Made by a program: the position numbers and the translations under genes. This document shows, one piece after another, positions 37,094-46,010 of a stretch of DNA of 64,000 nt. Source of the DNA: Metabacillus arenae (GTDB taxonomy: Bacteria > Bacillota > Bacilli > Bacillales > Bacillaceae). The stretch is taken from contig NZ_JACXAI010000026.1 in the NCBI RefSeq assembly GCF_014773385.1, positions 1 to 64,000 on the forward strand, in the 5' to 3' direction. Below the pieces are notes generated by a model. The model searched no databases. It was not told the DNA's origin and saw only the letters and a program-made list of their open reading frames with translations. Every line of letters begins with the position of its first letter. Position 1 is the stretch's first letter.

Positions 37094-37873
37094 ATGAAAT
37101 TAGATCATGTGGTGCATTATGTGGAAAAGCCTGCAAAAGAAGCAGCCGGCCTTTTTCAATTACTTGGATTTCATACGATAGCAGGCGGTATTCATGATAA
37201 ATGGGGATCGTCCAATAGCTTATGTTATTTTGACCTCTCATATCTTGAATTTTTGACCATTGATGATCGAAAAAAAGCCCTGCAATCAGATAATCCTCTT
37301 ATCCAGCTTGTAGGTAATCAGAAAAACGAAGGGCTCTATCAGGTGGCCCTAAGAACAAATGAGATGAATTCACTTGTAGAAAGATTTAAACAAAAAGGGT
37401 TAAATGTAATGGGTCCCTTCCCTGGGCAGAGAAAGCGGGCTGATGGAAAACTGCTTGAATGGAAGATGTTGTTTGTTAGCCACCAGGAGGCTTCTTATCC
37501 ATTACCATTCTTCATTGAATGGAAGGATTCAGATGAGGAGCGCAGAAGAGATTTAGAGGAAATCGGCGCTATTCTGCCACACCCAAACAAGTATACTCAT
37601 ATTTATGAGGTAGGGTATGCGGTCAAACAGCCTACACTAGCTCTCAAACAGTGGAAGGAATGGTTTGGGATCGATGGTGAAGAATATGTGGACGAGTCTT
37701 TCATACACGGAAAAGGAGTCCGCTTGCTTCTGGATGATGTTTTCATTACATTCCTAACTCCAAAAGGAGATTCAGAGTTTTCTTATACCAATGAGGGACC
37801 GTTATATGTTTCTTTGACCGAACGGTTTCAATCTAAAGTAAAAGAGATTATGGGGGGTTATTATATTCTATAA
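37094..37873 (+). CDS. VOC-superfamily (glyoxalase-like) protein
   Basis: The 259-residue protein begins with the beta strand MKLDHVVHYVEKPAKEAAGL of a Glyoxalase_3 (PF13468-like) domain and has a second, weaker repeat from about 170. Members are uncharacterised; a metal centre is possible through His4 and acidic residues such as Glu52 (SYLEFLT). AAGGAGGTAACAA precedes the ATG, a near-ideal site. Single-gene unit with its own terminator. Confidence 0.8.
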   Translation: MKLDHVVHYVEKPAKEAAGLFQLLGFHTIAGGIHDKWGSSNSLCYFDLSYLEFLTIDDRKKALQSDNPLIQLVGNQKNEGLYQVALRTNEMNSLVERFKQKGLNVMGPFPGQRKRADGKLLEWKMLFVSHQEASYPLPFFIEWKDSDEERRRDLEEIGAILPHPNKYTHIYEVGYAVKQPTLALKQWKEWFGIDGEEYVDESFIHGKGVRLLLDDVFITFLTPKGDSEFSYTNEGPLYVSLTERFQSKVKEIMGGYYIL

Positions 37874-37883
37874 TCTATGTTGA

Positions 37884-37914
37884 TAGTCAGGTGCAAAGCC
37901 TGACTACTTTTTTT
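37884..37914 (+). terminator. Rho-independent terminator of the VOC gene
   Basis: TAGTCAGG/CCTGACTA with a 7-nt loop, then CTTTTTTTT. It starts 10 bp after the stop. Confidence 0.92.
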
Positions 37915-38002
37915 AGCTGACCTACCTGAGTTCTCTAACAATCAGTCATATCTGTTTGAATTACCTCAAATTCAGCGTGGATATTCATACTTTTTCTAAT
38001 GA

Positions 38003-38044
38003 AACTCGCCATCAGATCAAATAAATTTATTCTGATGGTGAGTT
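38003..38044 (-). terminator. Hairpin terminator of the pxp-thi operon
   Basis: A 14-bp stem with one G-T pair (AACTCACCATCAGA with its complement) closes a 14-nt AT loop, 4 bp beyond the thiE stop. The following U run is short (TTTC), so termination may be partial. Confidence 0.65.
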
Positions 38045-38048
38045 CCGT

Positions 38049-38699
38049 TTATAGAAGTACCTGTTTCTTCAATTCATTGACCGCTTCTGATACAGATGCG
38101 GCATGACTTATCGCAGTTATAACCGAAACACCATCTGCTCCCGCCTTCACAACTTGTCTCGCATTTGAAGCATTGATCCCGCCGATTCCTATAAATGGAA
38201 TGGTTATACCGTTTTCCCTCAAATCTTTAATAAGGGAGAGGCCTTGTACAGCTCTAGTGTCCTGTTTCGTTTTTGTCGGATAAATTGGTCCAAGGCCTAA
38301 GTAGTCTGCTCCGCTTTCAATCGCCGCCTGGGCTTCTTCAATTGAGTGAGCGGAAACCCCGAGAATTTTATTACCGATTTTCTTCCTCACGATTTCGACC
38401 GGTTCATCCTCCTGCCCGATATGCACTCCATCTGCATCTAACTGAAGGGCCAAATCGATATCATCGTTTACAATAAAAGGGATTTGGTTCTCTCTGCAGA
38501 TTGCCAAAAGTTTTTTGCCTAACTCTGCCTTTTCTGTTCCTTTTAATGCCCCTGTCCCTTTTTCCCGAAACTGAAAAAGAGTGATGCCTCCTGCGATTGC
38601 TTCCTTTAACACTTCTTCAGGCTTTTGCAGACAATTGGGACTTCCCATAATAAAATACACTTTTAATAATTGACTTAATTGTTCATGATCCACTGTCAC
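38049..38699 (-). CDS. thiE: Thiamine phosphate synthase
   Basis: The 216-residue TIM-barrel enzyme joins hydroxymethylpyrimidine diphosphate and thiazole phosphate. Visible motifs are QFREKGTG (phosphate/substrate loop), [20 protein letters not shown] with the metal-binding Asp, and [10 protein letters not shown] near the C-terminus. It follows thiM by 7 bp; together they salvage the thiazole moiety. No TPP riboswitch precedes this pair. Confidence 0.95.
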   Translation of the reverse strand: MTVDHEQLSQLLKVYFIMGSPNCLQKPEEVLKEAIAGGITLFQFREKGTGALKGTEKAELGKKLLAICRENQIPFIVNDDIDLALQLDADGVHIGQEDEPVEIVRKKIGNKILGVSAHSIEEAQAAIESGADYLGLGPIYPTKTKQDTRAVQGLSLIKDLRENGITIPFIGIGGINASNARQVVKAGADGVSVITAISHAASVSEAVNELKKQVLL

Positions 38700-38706
38700 A
38701 ATCCCC

Positions 38707-39513
38707 CTATAATTTCTCGATTGAAAGTCTATTTTCTAGTTGTTCAGCGGAAATAAGAGAGAGTTGATTTATTAATTCCACCTGGAAGCTTCCTGGACCG
38801 TGTTCTGCTGTTTTCTCAGCGGCTATTTCGGCAGCTGCTCCATAAATGGAAAGGGCAGCCACAGAGGCGTTAAATAGATTCTTTTCTACAGCAGCAAAAG
38901 CACCAACAATCGAAGTTAATAAACATCCTGTTCCCGTTACTTTAGTGAGAAGCGGGTGACCGTTATGTACAAGGAAGGTCGTCTTTCCGTCTGTAATTAC
39001 ATCTTCTCTTCCTGTTACAATGACAATATTTTTTAATTTTTGGGCGGTAGATATGGCAAGCTTGGTTTTATCCCCACTCCCTTCCCCAGCATCAACTCCC
39101 TTTATGGACCAGGTTTCACCTGCTATATTGGCTATCTCTGCAGCATTTCCCCTAATAATTGCAGGGTTAATCTCGCGGATTACCTTTTGAGCCGCGGCGC
39201 TTCTATAAGGGGTTGCTCCTGCTCCAACTGGATCAAACACAACTGGAACGTTCTGTTCATTTGCCGATTTTCCTGCTAGGATCATCGATTCTACTACAGA
39301 TTCATTTAGAGTCCCAATATTTAAGACGAGAGCCCCTGCAATCTTAGCCATGTCTGCCGCTTCTTCTGGGGCATATGCCATAACAGGCGATGCCCCAAGA
39401 GCTAACAGGCCGTTTGCTGTAAAGTTTGTCACAACTACGTTAGTTATATTATGAACGAGCGGGTTGTTAGCCCTTACTCTTTCTAGTAATTCACAGATTT
39501 TCACTTTTTCCAT
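38707..39513 (-). CDS. thiM: Hydroxyethylthiazole kinase
   Basis: The 268-residue ribokinase-like enzyme phosphorylates 4-methyl-5-(2-hydroxyethyl)thiazole. The start region [20 protein letters not shown] and the catalytic cysteine motif [11 protein letters not shown] are typical. It is 59 bp downstream of pxpA and 7 bp upstream of thiE, all on one strand. Confidence 0.95.
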   Translation of the reverse strand: MEKVKICELLERVRANNPLVHNITNVVVTNFTANGLLALGASPVMAYAPEEAADMAKIAGALVLNIGTLNESVVESMILAGKSANEQNVPVVFDPVGAGATPYRSAAAQKVIREINPAIIRGNAAEIANIAGETWSIKGVDAGEGSGDKTKLAISTAQKLKNIVIVTGREDVITDGKTTFLVHNGHPLLTKVTGTGCLLTSIVGAFAAVEKNLFNASVAALSIYGAAAEIAAEKTAEHGPGSFQVELINQLSLISAEQLENRLSIEKL

Positions 39514-39572
39514 TTAACTATTCTCCTCCATTGATGATTGACCATGTACGACTTCGCCATTCAATTCCGCAC

Positions 39573-40334
39573 TCATTCTTTTGGTTTCTTGATCGTAATA
39601 CCTGCATCTAGCAATGCTGTGGTAATATATTTTGCGAAGTCCACTGCATTCTCCCCATCTCCATGAATACAGATTGACTCGGCCTTTATCTTGAGATCTG
39701 TTCCCTGAAGACACGTAACTTTTCCTTCTTTAACCATTCTGATGACTTGGTTTACAGCTAGTTCGTGATCCTTAATTAGTGCATTTAGCTCAGATCTTGA
39801 TGTTAATGTTCCATCACTTTGATAGGTCCGATCCGAAAAAACCTCATTTACCGTTTTCATTCCTATTCTTTCTCCCGCCTTAACCAGTTCGCTTCCGGCT
39901 AATCCGTAAAGAATTAGTTCAGGATCGATTTTATAGACTGCTTCAGCTATGGCTTCAGCAAGGAGCTGATTTACTGCTGCCATATTATAAAGAGCCCCAT
40001 GAGGCTTTACATGCTGGAGCTTTCCCCCTTCTGACAAGACGAAGCCTGAAAGTGCTCCAATTTGGTAAACTGCCATATCATAGGCTTCCTGGGGTGAAAT
40101 ATCCATCATTCTTCTACCAAACCCTGCTAAATCTTGCAGGCCCGGATGTGCACCGATCCCGATGTTTTTTTCCAAAGCCATTTTGACTGTTTTTCGCATC
40201 GTACTTGGGTCACCAGCATGGAAACCACAGGCTATGTTTGCAGATGTAATATAATTTAGAATTTCTTCATCTCGGCCGATTATATAGGAACCAAAGCTTT
40301 CTCCCATATCGCAATTAAGATCAACTGTGAACAC
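39573..40334 (-). CDS. pxpA: 5-oxoprolinase subunit PxpA
   Basis: The 253-residue LamB/YcsF-family protein begins [14 protein letters not shown] and contains [11 protein letters not shown], both signatures of PxpA. With PxpB and PxpC it forms an ATP-dependent 5-oxoprolinase that opens pyroglutamate to glutamate. It begins with GTG, whose first base is the last base of the pxpC stop (TAGTG), so translation is coupled. Confidence 0.95.
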   Translation of the reverse strand: MFTVDLNCDMGESFGSYIIGRDEEILNYITSANIACGFHAGDPSTMRKTVKMALEKNIGIGAHPGLQDLAGFGRRMMDISPQEAYDMAVYQIGALSGFVLSEGGKLQHVKPHGALYNMAAVNQLLAEAIAEAVYKIDPELILYGLAGSELVKAGERIGMKTVNEVFSDRTYQSDGTLTSRSELNALIKDHELAVNQVIRMVKEGKVTCLQGTDLKIKAESICIHGDGENAVDFAKYITTALLDAGITIKKPKE

Positions 40335-41347
40335 TATGATTCCCCCTGTTTTATTTTCAAAAGTATCCCTTGTTTCAATTGCTCCAGCTTCTCTTCTTTT
40401 TCAAAGATTAACCGCTGAGATTCTTCATGAGATATTTCAACAAATTGAACATATTCACCTGGCTTTAACTGAGCCATCAAAGGGATATCAACTGATGCAA
40501 TCTGGCCGATCTTTGGATAACCACCAGTCGTTTGCCGGTCAGAGAGCAGAATGATCGGATTCCCTTCCGCTGGAACTTGAATCGTTCCATGTGAGACAGC
40601 TTCAGAAATCATTTCGGTTGAGTTTTCAAACTTTAAGACAGGCCCTTTAAGCCTGTAGCCCATTCGATCTGATTGATTGGTTATTTCAAAACGCTCAGAG
40701 AATAAGCTTTTCTGACTATCTGGTGAAAATAAAGAGAATTGTCTTCCTTTAATGACGCGAACGTAAGACGGAGACATGGGGTTTGGAATAAGATCAGCAG
40801 AAACAGACCAGTCCATTTCGACAACCGATTGGTCTAACAATCGTACCATTAATTGTTCCTTGATTTTTTGAGAGTAAGGATTCAGTTTTCCAGTATTTAT
40901 TGTATCATTTGCTTTTAAAGCGCGACCCTTATATCCACCAATGCCAGCTCGCAAATAGGTAGATTTGCTATTTAATACTTCCTCTACGTCAAATCCTCCT
41001 GCAATCGCTAAATAAGTACGACAGCCATGTTTGACTCCTGCAAAGCTCAATCTGCTGCCTTTCTTCACCAAAACAGGCTTCCACATATGGACAGGCACTT
41101 TATTAATACGAGGAGAAAGATCTCCACCGCATACTGAGATTAATGCGTCCTCGTTAAACTCGATGGACGGGCCAGTCATTGTCATCTCTATTGTGGCATC
41201 AGATTCCTTATTACCTACAAGATGATTCGCAATACGATGTGAAATTGGATCCATCACTCCGCTTGTAATTACACCAATCTTCTGAGAACCATACCGCCCT
41301 AAATCTTGAATACTTGTCAGGAGGCCAGGCTTTTTAATCGTGATCAT
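40334..41347 (-). CDS. pxpC: 5-oxoprolinase subunit PxpC (KipA-like)
   Basis: The 337-residue AHS2/carboxyltransferase-like protein has [13 protein letters not shown] at the N-terminus and [19 protein letters not shown] near 255-275, family signatures. In B. subtilis the homologue KipA also counteracts the KinA inhibitor KipI. It overlaps pxpB by 4 bp (ATGA) and pxpA by 1 bp. Confidence 0.93.
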   Translation of the reverse strand: MITIKKPGLLTSIQDLGRYGSQKIGVITSGVMDPISHRIANHLVGNKESDATIEMTMTGPSIEFNEDALISVCGGDLSPRINKVPVHMWKPVLVKKGSRLSFAGVKHGCRTYLAIAGGFDVEEVLNSKSTYLRAGIGGYKGRALKANDTINTGKLNPYSQKIKEQLMVRLLDQSVVEMDWSVSADLIPNPMSPSYVRVIKGRQFSLFSPDSQKSLFSERFEITNQSDRMGYRLKGPVLKFENSTEMISEAVSHGTIQVPAEGNPIILLSDRQTTGGYPKIGQIASVDIPLMAQLKPGEYVQFVEISHEESQRLIFEKEEKLEQLKQGILLKIKQGES

Positions 41348-42057
41348 TGCATGTCCTCCTTCAAATGTTGATAGTACTCAAACGAAATAGAGTTAAATTT
41401 AATTCGATCTCCTGCCTTTAAAAGTGATGGATGTTCCTCATTTGGACGGAATAATTTTAATGGCGTTCTTCCTATTAACTGCCAACCTCCCGGGGTTTCA
41501 ATCGGATAGACACCTGTTTGTTTCCCGGCAATCCCAACAGAACCTTCTGGTATCTTTAGTCTCGGAGTATCTTTTCTTGGAGCAGCTATTTTTTCAGACA
41601 TGCCCCCTAGATAAGGAAATCCTGGAGCAAATCCAATCATATAGACAAGATATTCCCCTTTTGTATGAATATCTATCACCTCATTTTCAGACAACTGGTT
41701 GTGCTCAGCTACAAAAGGTAAATCAGGACCGATTTCGCCTCCATAACAAACAGGAATTTCCACCACCTTGGATGGCACACTTTCTTCCTCTTTAACATTC
41801 TTTAAAATACTAATAAGATAGTCGCAAACGAAATCATAAGGCAGCTTTCCGTTATTTATCCCAATTTTTATCGGATCATAATATACAGCAACAGTTGTAA
41901 AAGCAGGAACATATTCTAGTAGCCAATCTACGGATAAAGTCTCTAGTTTGCCCAAAATCACTTTTACTTTTTCATGATTTTTTATTGTAATATCATCACC
42001 AAGCTCAATAATAACAGCTTGATCTCCTAATGGATGAAGGTGAAAATCCATCCTCAT
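41344..42057 (-). CDS. pxpB: 5-oxoprolinase subunit PxpB (KipI-like)
   Basis: The 237-residue AHS1/cyclophilin-like protein has YMIGFAPGFPYLGGM and GKQTGVYPIETPGGWQLIGR, conserved in KipI/PxpB. First gene of the five-gene set pxpB-pxpC-pxpA-thiM-thiE. In B. subtilis KipI inhibits the sporulation kinase KinA, so a regulatory side role is possible, but the operon context supports pyroglutamate use. Confidence 0.93.
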   Translation of the reverse strand: MRMDFHLHPLGDQAVIIELGDDITIKNHEKVKVILGKLETLSVDWLLEYVPAFTTVAVYYDPIKIGINNGKLPYDFVCDYLISILKNVKEEESVPSKVVEIPVCYGGEIGPDLPFVAEHNQLSENEVIDIHTKGEYLVYMIGFAPGFPYLGGMSEKIAAPRKDTPRLKIPEGSVGIAGKQTGVYPIETPGGWQLIGRTPLKLFRPNEEHPSLLKAGDRIKFNSISFEYYQHLKEDMQ

Positions 42058-42184
42058 CCCTCCTATTTGAATAAAAAATATTTTGTAATAACCTTAATCT
42101 TATAATACCAATTCAATAGCTTTTGCTTCCATTTTTACTATACCCTTGCTGCAGATTCATAAGCTTGAAAATAAATATTCACAG

Positions 42185-42215
42185 AAAAAGGTGCGTCTCA
42201 ATATGGGCGCACCTT
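42185..42215 (-). terminator. Rho-independent terminator of the EmrE-type gene
   Basis: On the minus strand AAGGTGCG/CGCACCTT with an 11-nt loop is followed by five Ts; the hairpin overlaps the last codons of the gene starting at 43202. Confidence 0.88.
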
Positions 42216-43202
42216 GTCATTGATCATACTCTTTTGATTTTGTCGATGAAGGACAACCATCTTCTTTTGCTTAATACCTAATCTTGCTGAGTAGAAACTG
42301 TGGACCGCCATGCCAATGACAATCAATGCTATCCCTATCCATGTAATGCCGCTCGGTAAAGGACTTGATAAAAGGATAACCTCGCCAATCAAGACGAACA
42401 ATACTTGTGTCGATTGAGCAGCCTCAACTGATGCAAGTCTTCCCTGGTGATTTCTGACTCGGTCTGTCGCAATAAAAAATAAAGTAGTAGCAATGACGCC
42501 AGAGCAAATGGCAACTATAAATGACTGTGCTACCTGGCTGCCAGATGGCAAGCCGACTCGTATAAGACCATACGCACTTATAATGAACCAAAATGGAAGA
42601 CTTGCGATTGTCATCCCCAGCACTCTCTGGAAAGTATCAAGTCTTCCCCCGCACAGCTCCATCATTTTTCGATTTCCTAATGGATATGCAAATGCAGCAG
42701 CAACAACAGGTAATACTCCCAGTAAAAGCTCGCTTAACGATACTTGGCTTCCCTTTTGCCATTGAATTAAGACAACTCCAATGACAATAATGAATGAAAT
42801 ACATAGAGCACCGAAGGGAATTCTTTGCCTTCTTTTTGATGAGCCTTTCTTTTCAAAAAACAATGGAGCAAGTAACGTCCCCGCTACAATGGTAAACTGC
42901 CAAGTACCAGCAACTAACCAACCTGGTCCATACGATGCTGCAAATGTAATGGGGGCATAAAATAACACAAATCCGAAAAAACTCCAGCAGAGCCATTGGA
43001 GCGGATTCATGAGCATTTCATCGATTACTTGTTTTAAATTCCTGCGAGCGATTACAATGATAAGTAAGAAAGGGACCATAAAAAAGAACCTTAAGGAAGA
43101 ACTCCATATCCAGCTTCCTCCTGCCAGCTCCATTGAACGATTTAAAATAAATGTAACGGCAAAAAACATGGAAGCGATGATCCCTATTAAGATCTCTTTC
43201 AT
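42198..43202 (-). CDS. EmrE-type multidrug efflux transporter (DMT superfamily)
   Basis: The 334-residue protein has about ten membrane segments and begins KEILIGIIASMFFAVTFILN, matching the multidrug resistance efflux (PF13536-like) group of the DMT superfamily. Substrate unknown. It diverges, with a 100-bp shared spacer, from an XRE-cupin regulator that probably controls it. Confidence 0.85.
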   Translation of the reverse strand: MKEILIGIIASMFFAVTFILNRSMELAGGSWIWSSSLRFFFMVPFLLIIVIARRNLKQVIDEMLMNPLQWLCWSFFGFVLFYAPITFAASYGPGWLVAGTWQFTIVAGTLLAPLFFEKKGSSKRRQRIPFGALCISFIIVIGVVLIQWQKGSQVSLSELLLGVLPVVAAAFAYPLGNRKMMELCGGRLDTFQRVLGMTIASLPFWFIISAYGLIRVGLPSGSQVAQSFIVAICSGVIATTLFFIATDRVRNHQGRLASVEAAQSTQVLFVLIGEVILLSSPLPSGITWIGIALIVIGMAVHSFYSARLGIKQKKMVVLHRQNQKSMINDKVRPY

Positions 43203-43302
43203 ATGGCAATCCCCCTTGTCGATATATTATAATTAATCATCAGTATAATATATAATATCACAAATCCTTTTTAATTTGTTTATATTTTTTAGGAGGATGC
43301 AA

Positions 43303-43881
43303 ATGAATGACCACCAACCAACAAATAATGCAAACCAGCTGGCAAAAAGAGTAGGCATCACCCTCCGCCGAATTCGGCAGGAAAAAGGGCTGAGCTTGCA
43401 GGAATTATCTAACATCACAGAAGTCAGCAAACTAACCTTAGGGAATATCGAACGTGGAGATGCTAATCCTTCCCTCTCCGTTATTTGGAAAATCGCAAAT
43501 GGACTGTCTATTCCCATTTCCGCCTTACTAAACGAAAGCAATGAGATCATTATCTCTAGAAATAATGAGGGCAATCAAGTGATCAGTGCTAACGGGGCAT
43601 GCACACTAGAACCAATCTTCGATTCTTCGGCTTACGGCTCAATGGAAATCCATAGGGCAACTTTAAAGCCAAATAGCAGCTACTCTCCGGATCCCCACCA
43701 ACATGGGGTAATCGAGTACGTCACCGTCATGAAAGGAGAAGCCATCATTAAAATTGAGGAAGACTCCTATCACTTATACGAATACGATTCTATTAAATTC
43801 AATGGGGACCTAAACCATGCTTATATGAATCCAGCCTCATCTACCACAGTATTACATTTTGTTATGACTTATGCACGATGA
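43303..43881 (+). CDS. XRE-family regulator with C-terminal cupin
   Basis: The 192-residue protein has a helix-turn-helix at about 17-72 (SLQELSNITEVSKLTLGNIE) and a cupin at about 110-190 (DPHQHGVIEYVTVMKGEAII), the PuuR-like layout. The cupin usually senses a small ligand. It diverges from the EmrE-type exporter gene and is its likely regulator. I chose the ATG at 43303, 6 bp after AGGAGG. Confidence 0.88.
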   Translation: MNDHQPTNNANQLAKRVGITLRRIRQEKGLSLQELSNITEVSKLTLGNIERGDANPSLSVIWKIANGLSIPISALLNESNEIIISRNNEGNQVISANGACTLEPIFDSSAYGSMEIHRATLKPNSSYSPDPHQHGVIEYVTVMKGEAIIKIEEDSYHLYEYDSIKFNGDLNHAYMNPASSTTVLHFVMTYAR

Positions 43882-43884
43882 TGT

Positions 43885-44050
43885 GAACGAAAAGCTATGG
43901 GACGCTTGTCCTTTGGCGGTAAGCATTCGGGCGAGCCGGCAAGAAGGTTGTTCTTTAACGTTCTCAGCCAGCTCGGATTATGACAACCGAAGGGCAAATG
44001 GCCTGGAGCTGGACAACGGTAACTAACTTTAATCAACTTAAACTTTCGAA
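43885..44050 (+). repeat. Dispersed hairpin repeat, copy C (fullest copy)
   Basis: GAACGAAAAGC, GCTTGTCCTTTGGCG, GAGCCGGCAAGAAGGTTG, TTCTTTAACGTTCTCAGCC, GGATTATG, GCAAATGGCCTGGAGCTGG and ACAACGGTAACTAACTTTAA are all present. The tail GCCTGGAGCTGGACAACG is shared with copy E (reverse strand) and seems lost from A, B and D. It lies 4 bp after the XRE gene. Confidence 0.8.
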
Positions 44051-44110
44051 GCTATAAGAAAAACCCTTCGCTTTTTTCTGGAGGTATGAAGGCGGAGGTG
44101 GGAATTGATG

Positions 44111-44202
44111 GGGCTGTCCAATAAGTCGATTTTTCGGCTATTGATTAACATTCTTGGTTTTCAATTAATAATGAATTTGCCCTTTTCGGACAGCCCTTTT
44201 TA
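44111..44202 (+). terminator. Large hairpin with terminator end (GGGCTGTCC family)
   Basis: A perfect 9-bp outer stem GGGCTGTCC/GGACAGCCC encloses about 68 bp and is followed by six Ts. The inner sequence AATAAGTCGATTTTTCGG recurs in variant form at 57599-57638. It may end plus-strand transcription from the XRE gene, or be the ends of a small mobile remnant. Confidence 0.65.
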
Positions 44203-44328
44203 TTCTGTACTCTTTGACTAGTTTTTTAAGGATGTTTCACTTCTTTTTGCCATATTTCAAACGATTTCTGTTTGTTCATTCTATATCAAACACCTATTTG
44301 CTCTTGATCACCCTCATCAGTAGTTTAC

Positions 44329-44425
44329 TTATCTTCGATTTTTCCCTTTATATCTTCGAAATCTGAAATTTATCTCCGAAATCGGCAGACTTATCTTCGA
44401 AAATTTCAAAATATCGATTATTCGA
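44329..44425. repeat. Degenerate array with 20-21-bp period (TATCTTCGA-type)
   Basis: TATC begins at 44330, 44351, 44371, 44392 and 44412, at steps of 21, 20, 21 and 20 bp. Four of the five units read TATCTTCGA or TATCTCCGA; the last is TATCGATTA. Spacer text (TTTTTCCCTT, AATCTGAAAT, AATCGGCAGAC, AAATTTCAAA) varies. No frame is seen. Confidence 0.8.
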
Positions 44426-44514
44426 CATAAATCAACAAAACTAAGTGGTATATAGGGTCTTACATAGTAGTTAAACCTCCCAAAATGGGATGCCTTCTAA
44501 ATTCTGATCCTTCA

Positions 44515-44640
44515 ATGAAAAGCAAATGCGTCCGTCTATCGGCGACAAGCAGAAGCCAACCCGGCAGGAAGGTTGTTCATTAACCTTTTTGACGGGTTGG
44601 CTTATAAGACATAGAGGCCGATTGTACTAGTGCTAGACAT
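44515..44640 (+). repeat. Dispersed hairpin repeat, copy D (strongest hairpin)
   Basis: ATGCGTCCGTCTATCGGCGA, AGCCAACCCGGCAGGAAGG, TTGTTCATTAACC and GACGGGTTGGCTTAT form a long near-perfect hairpin: AGCCAACCCG pairs with CGGGTTGGCT and AAGGTT with AACCTT around a short loop. It lies 18 bp from the MATE gene stop, and about 460 bp from copy C in the same orientation. Confidence 0.85.
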
Positions 44641-44642
44641 TG

Positions 44643-44698
44643 AAAAAAGGAGCTTCATCTAACAAACTTCAATATTATTTTGAGAATACTCCTTTTTC
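44643..44698 (-). terminator. Hairpin terminator overlapping the MATE gene end
   Basis: AAAAAGGAG and CTCCTTTTT form a 9-bp stem around an AT-rich 37-nt interior; on the minus strand Ts follow. It covers the last codons of the MATE gene. Confidence 0.55.
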
Positions 44699-45999
44699 AA
44701 AAATAGTTTCCTCGTTAAGCTTGGAACAAACATTACTAAAAATATGGAACGTCCAAAACTAAAAATGATAAACGCTAACCATAAACCATGATTCCCAATA
44801 GCAGGAACAAGCGTAAATTGAGCGATTACAAAAACGATTAATGCCAAAACCATCGAGTTTCGAATAGGCACTGCCTCGGTTGCCCCTGTAAAGACCCCAT
44901 ACAATACGATTCCAAGGCTTGCTGTAAGCGGAAATAATACAATCCATTGTCCGTAAGTGTTAGCTAGTTCAATTACAATTGGAATCTTAGTAAAGAAAAG
45001 AAGGAAATAATCGCCAAAAAAGTGAAAACTCCCCGAAAGAATAATCGATGAAAATACAGCCCACTGAATGGATAACTTAAGGGTCTTATGATATAACTTT
45101 TCATCATTTGATCCTATCGCTTTTCCAGTCAAAATACTCGAGGCATTGGAAAAGCCGTCAAAGAAATAAGCCATTATGTAATGGATTTGGATAAGAATGG
45201 CGTTAGCTGCAAGTATCTCTGTTCCAAATGAAGCCCCCATTCCGGTAAACAAATTAAAGACGATTAAAAGGCATAAAGTTCTTATAAATAAATCCCGATT
45301 TACACTCATCATTTTTCTAAAAGAAACAGGATCGATTATTACCTTTAAAGAAGGGAATTTCAGCTTAAAAGCAGAAACCTTTAACACAATGATAACCCCG
45401 ATAATAAATGCAGCAGCTTCAGCAATTAATGTAGCTGCTGCAACTCCGGATACACCAAGGGAAAACACATTTACGAAGAGCAAATCCAAAGTAATATTTA
45501 TACAATTCATGAAAACTTGCAAAAGCAATGAGATTTTAATCATTGACATTCCCATTAGCCAGCCGAGAATGACATAATTAAGCAAGGCAAACGGAGCACC
45601 CCATATCCGAATTCCAAAATAATCAGACGCATAAGTTTGAACATCAGCATCCTGGCTTAATAACGGCAAAAAGCCATGGAGGATTGGCCATTGAAGAATG
45701 ATTAAGCAGACCCCGACGAATGCTGCAATAAGGGATGGTCTAGTTAAAGCTATAATTCCTTGTACCTCATTGTTCGCCCCTTGTGCTTGGGCAGCATAGC
45801 CTGAGGTGCTTACTCGGAGGAAACCAAATAGCCAGTACATGGTATTAAAGATAATAGTTCCTATCGCAACTGCCCCGATATAGGAAGGATCAGGAAGCTG
45901 GCCGACGACTGCTGTATCGACAGCCCCTAATAAAGGAGTTGTTATGGTTGAAATGGTAAGCGGAATAGCTAAACCAAGATAGGCTTTGTGATTCAACAT
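44659..45999 (-). CDS. MATE-family multidrug efflux pump (DinF-like)
   Basis: The 446-residue protein has 12 membrane segments and the MATE N-terminal motif AIPLTISTITTPLLGAVDTAVVGQL at about 12-36, close to the DinF group. These pumps use Na+ or H+ gradients to export drugs and metabolites. It starts 11 bp after a broken oligopeptide-type ABC ATPase, so the pair may once have been an operon. GGAGGTG site before the ATG. Confidence 0.9.
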   Translation of the reverse strand: MLNHKAYLGLAIPLTISTITTPLLGAVDTAVVGQLPDPSYIGAVAIGTIIFNTMYWLFGFLRVSTSGYAAQAQGANNEVQGIIALTRPSLIAAFVGVCLIILQWPILHGFLPLLSQDADVQTYASDYFGIRIWGAPFALLNYVILGWLMGMSMIKISLLLQVFMNCINITLDLLFVNVFSLGVSGVAAATLIAEAAAFIIGVIIVLKVSAFKLKFPSLKVIIDPVSFRKMMSVNRDLFIRTLCLLIVFNLFTGMGASFGTEILAANAILIQIHYIMAYFFDGFSNASSILTGKAIGSNDEKLYHKTLKLSIQWAVFSSIILSGSFHFFGDYFLLFFTKIPIVIELANTYGQWIVLFPLTASLGIVLYGVFTGATEAVPIRNSMVLALIVFVIAQFTLVPAIGNHGLWLAFIIFSFGRSIFLVMFVPSLTRKLFLKKEYSQNNIEVC

Positions 46000-46010
46000 T
46001 GTTCACCTCC

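Noticed and set aside
42058-42197. TPP riboswitch upstream of the pxp-thi operon
   Set aside because: I looked for the CTGAGA and ACC-type conserved blocks on the minus strand and found none here or in 39514-39572.
43233-43574. 113-codon minus-strand frame opposite the XRE regulator
   Set aside because: It is a shadow of the XRE-cupin gene and covers the divergent promoter region.
44329-44425. CRISPR-like look of the phased arrays
   Set aside because: Repeats are short and inexact, the period is only 20-21 bp, there are no unique spacers of normal length and no cas genes.
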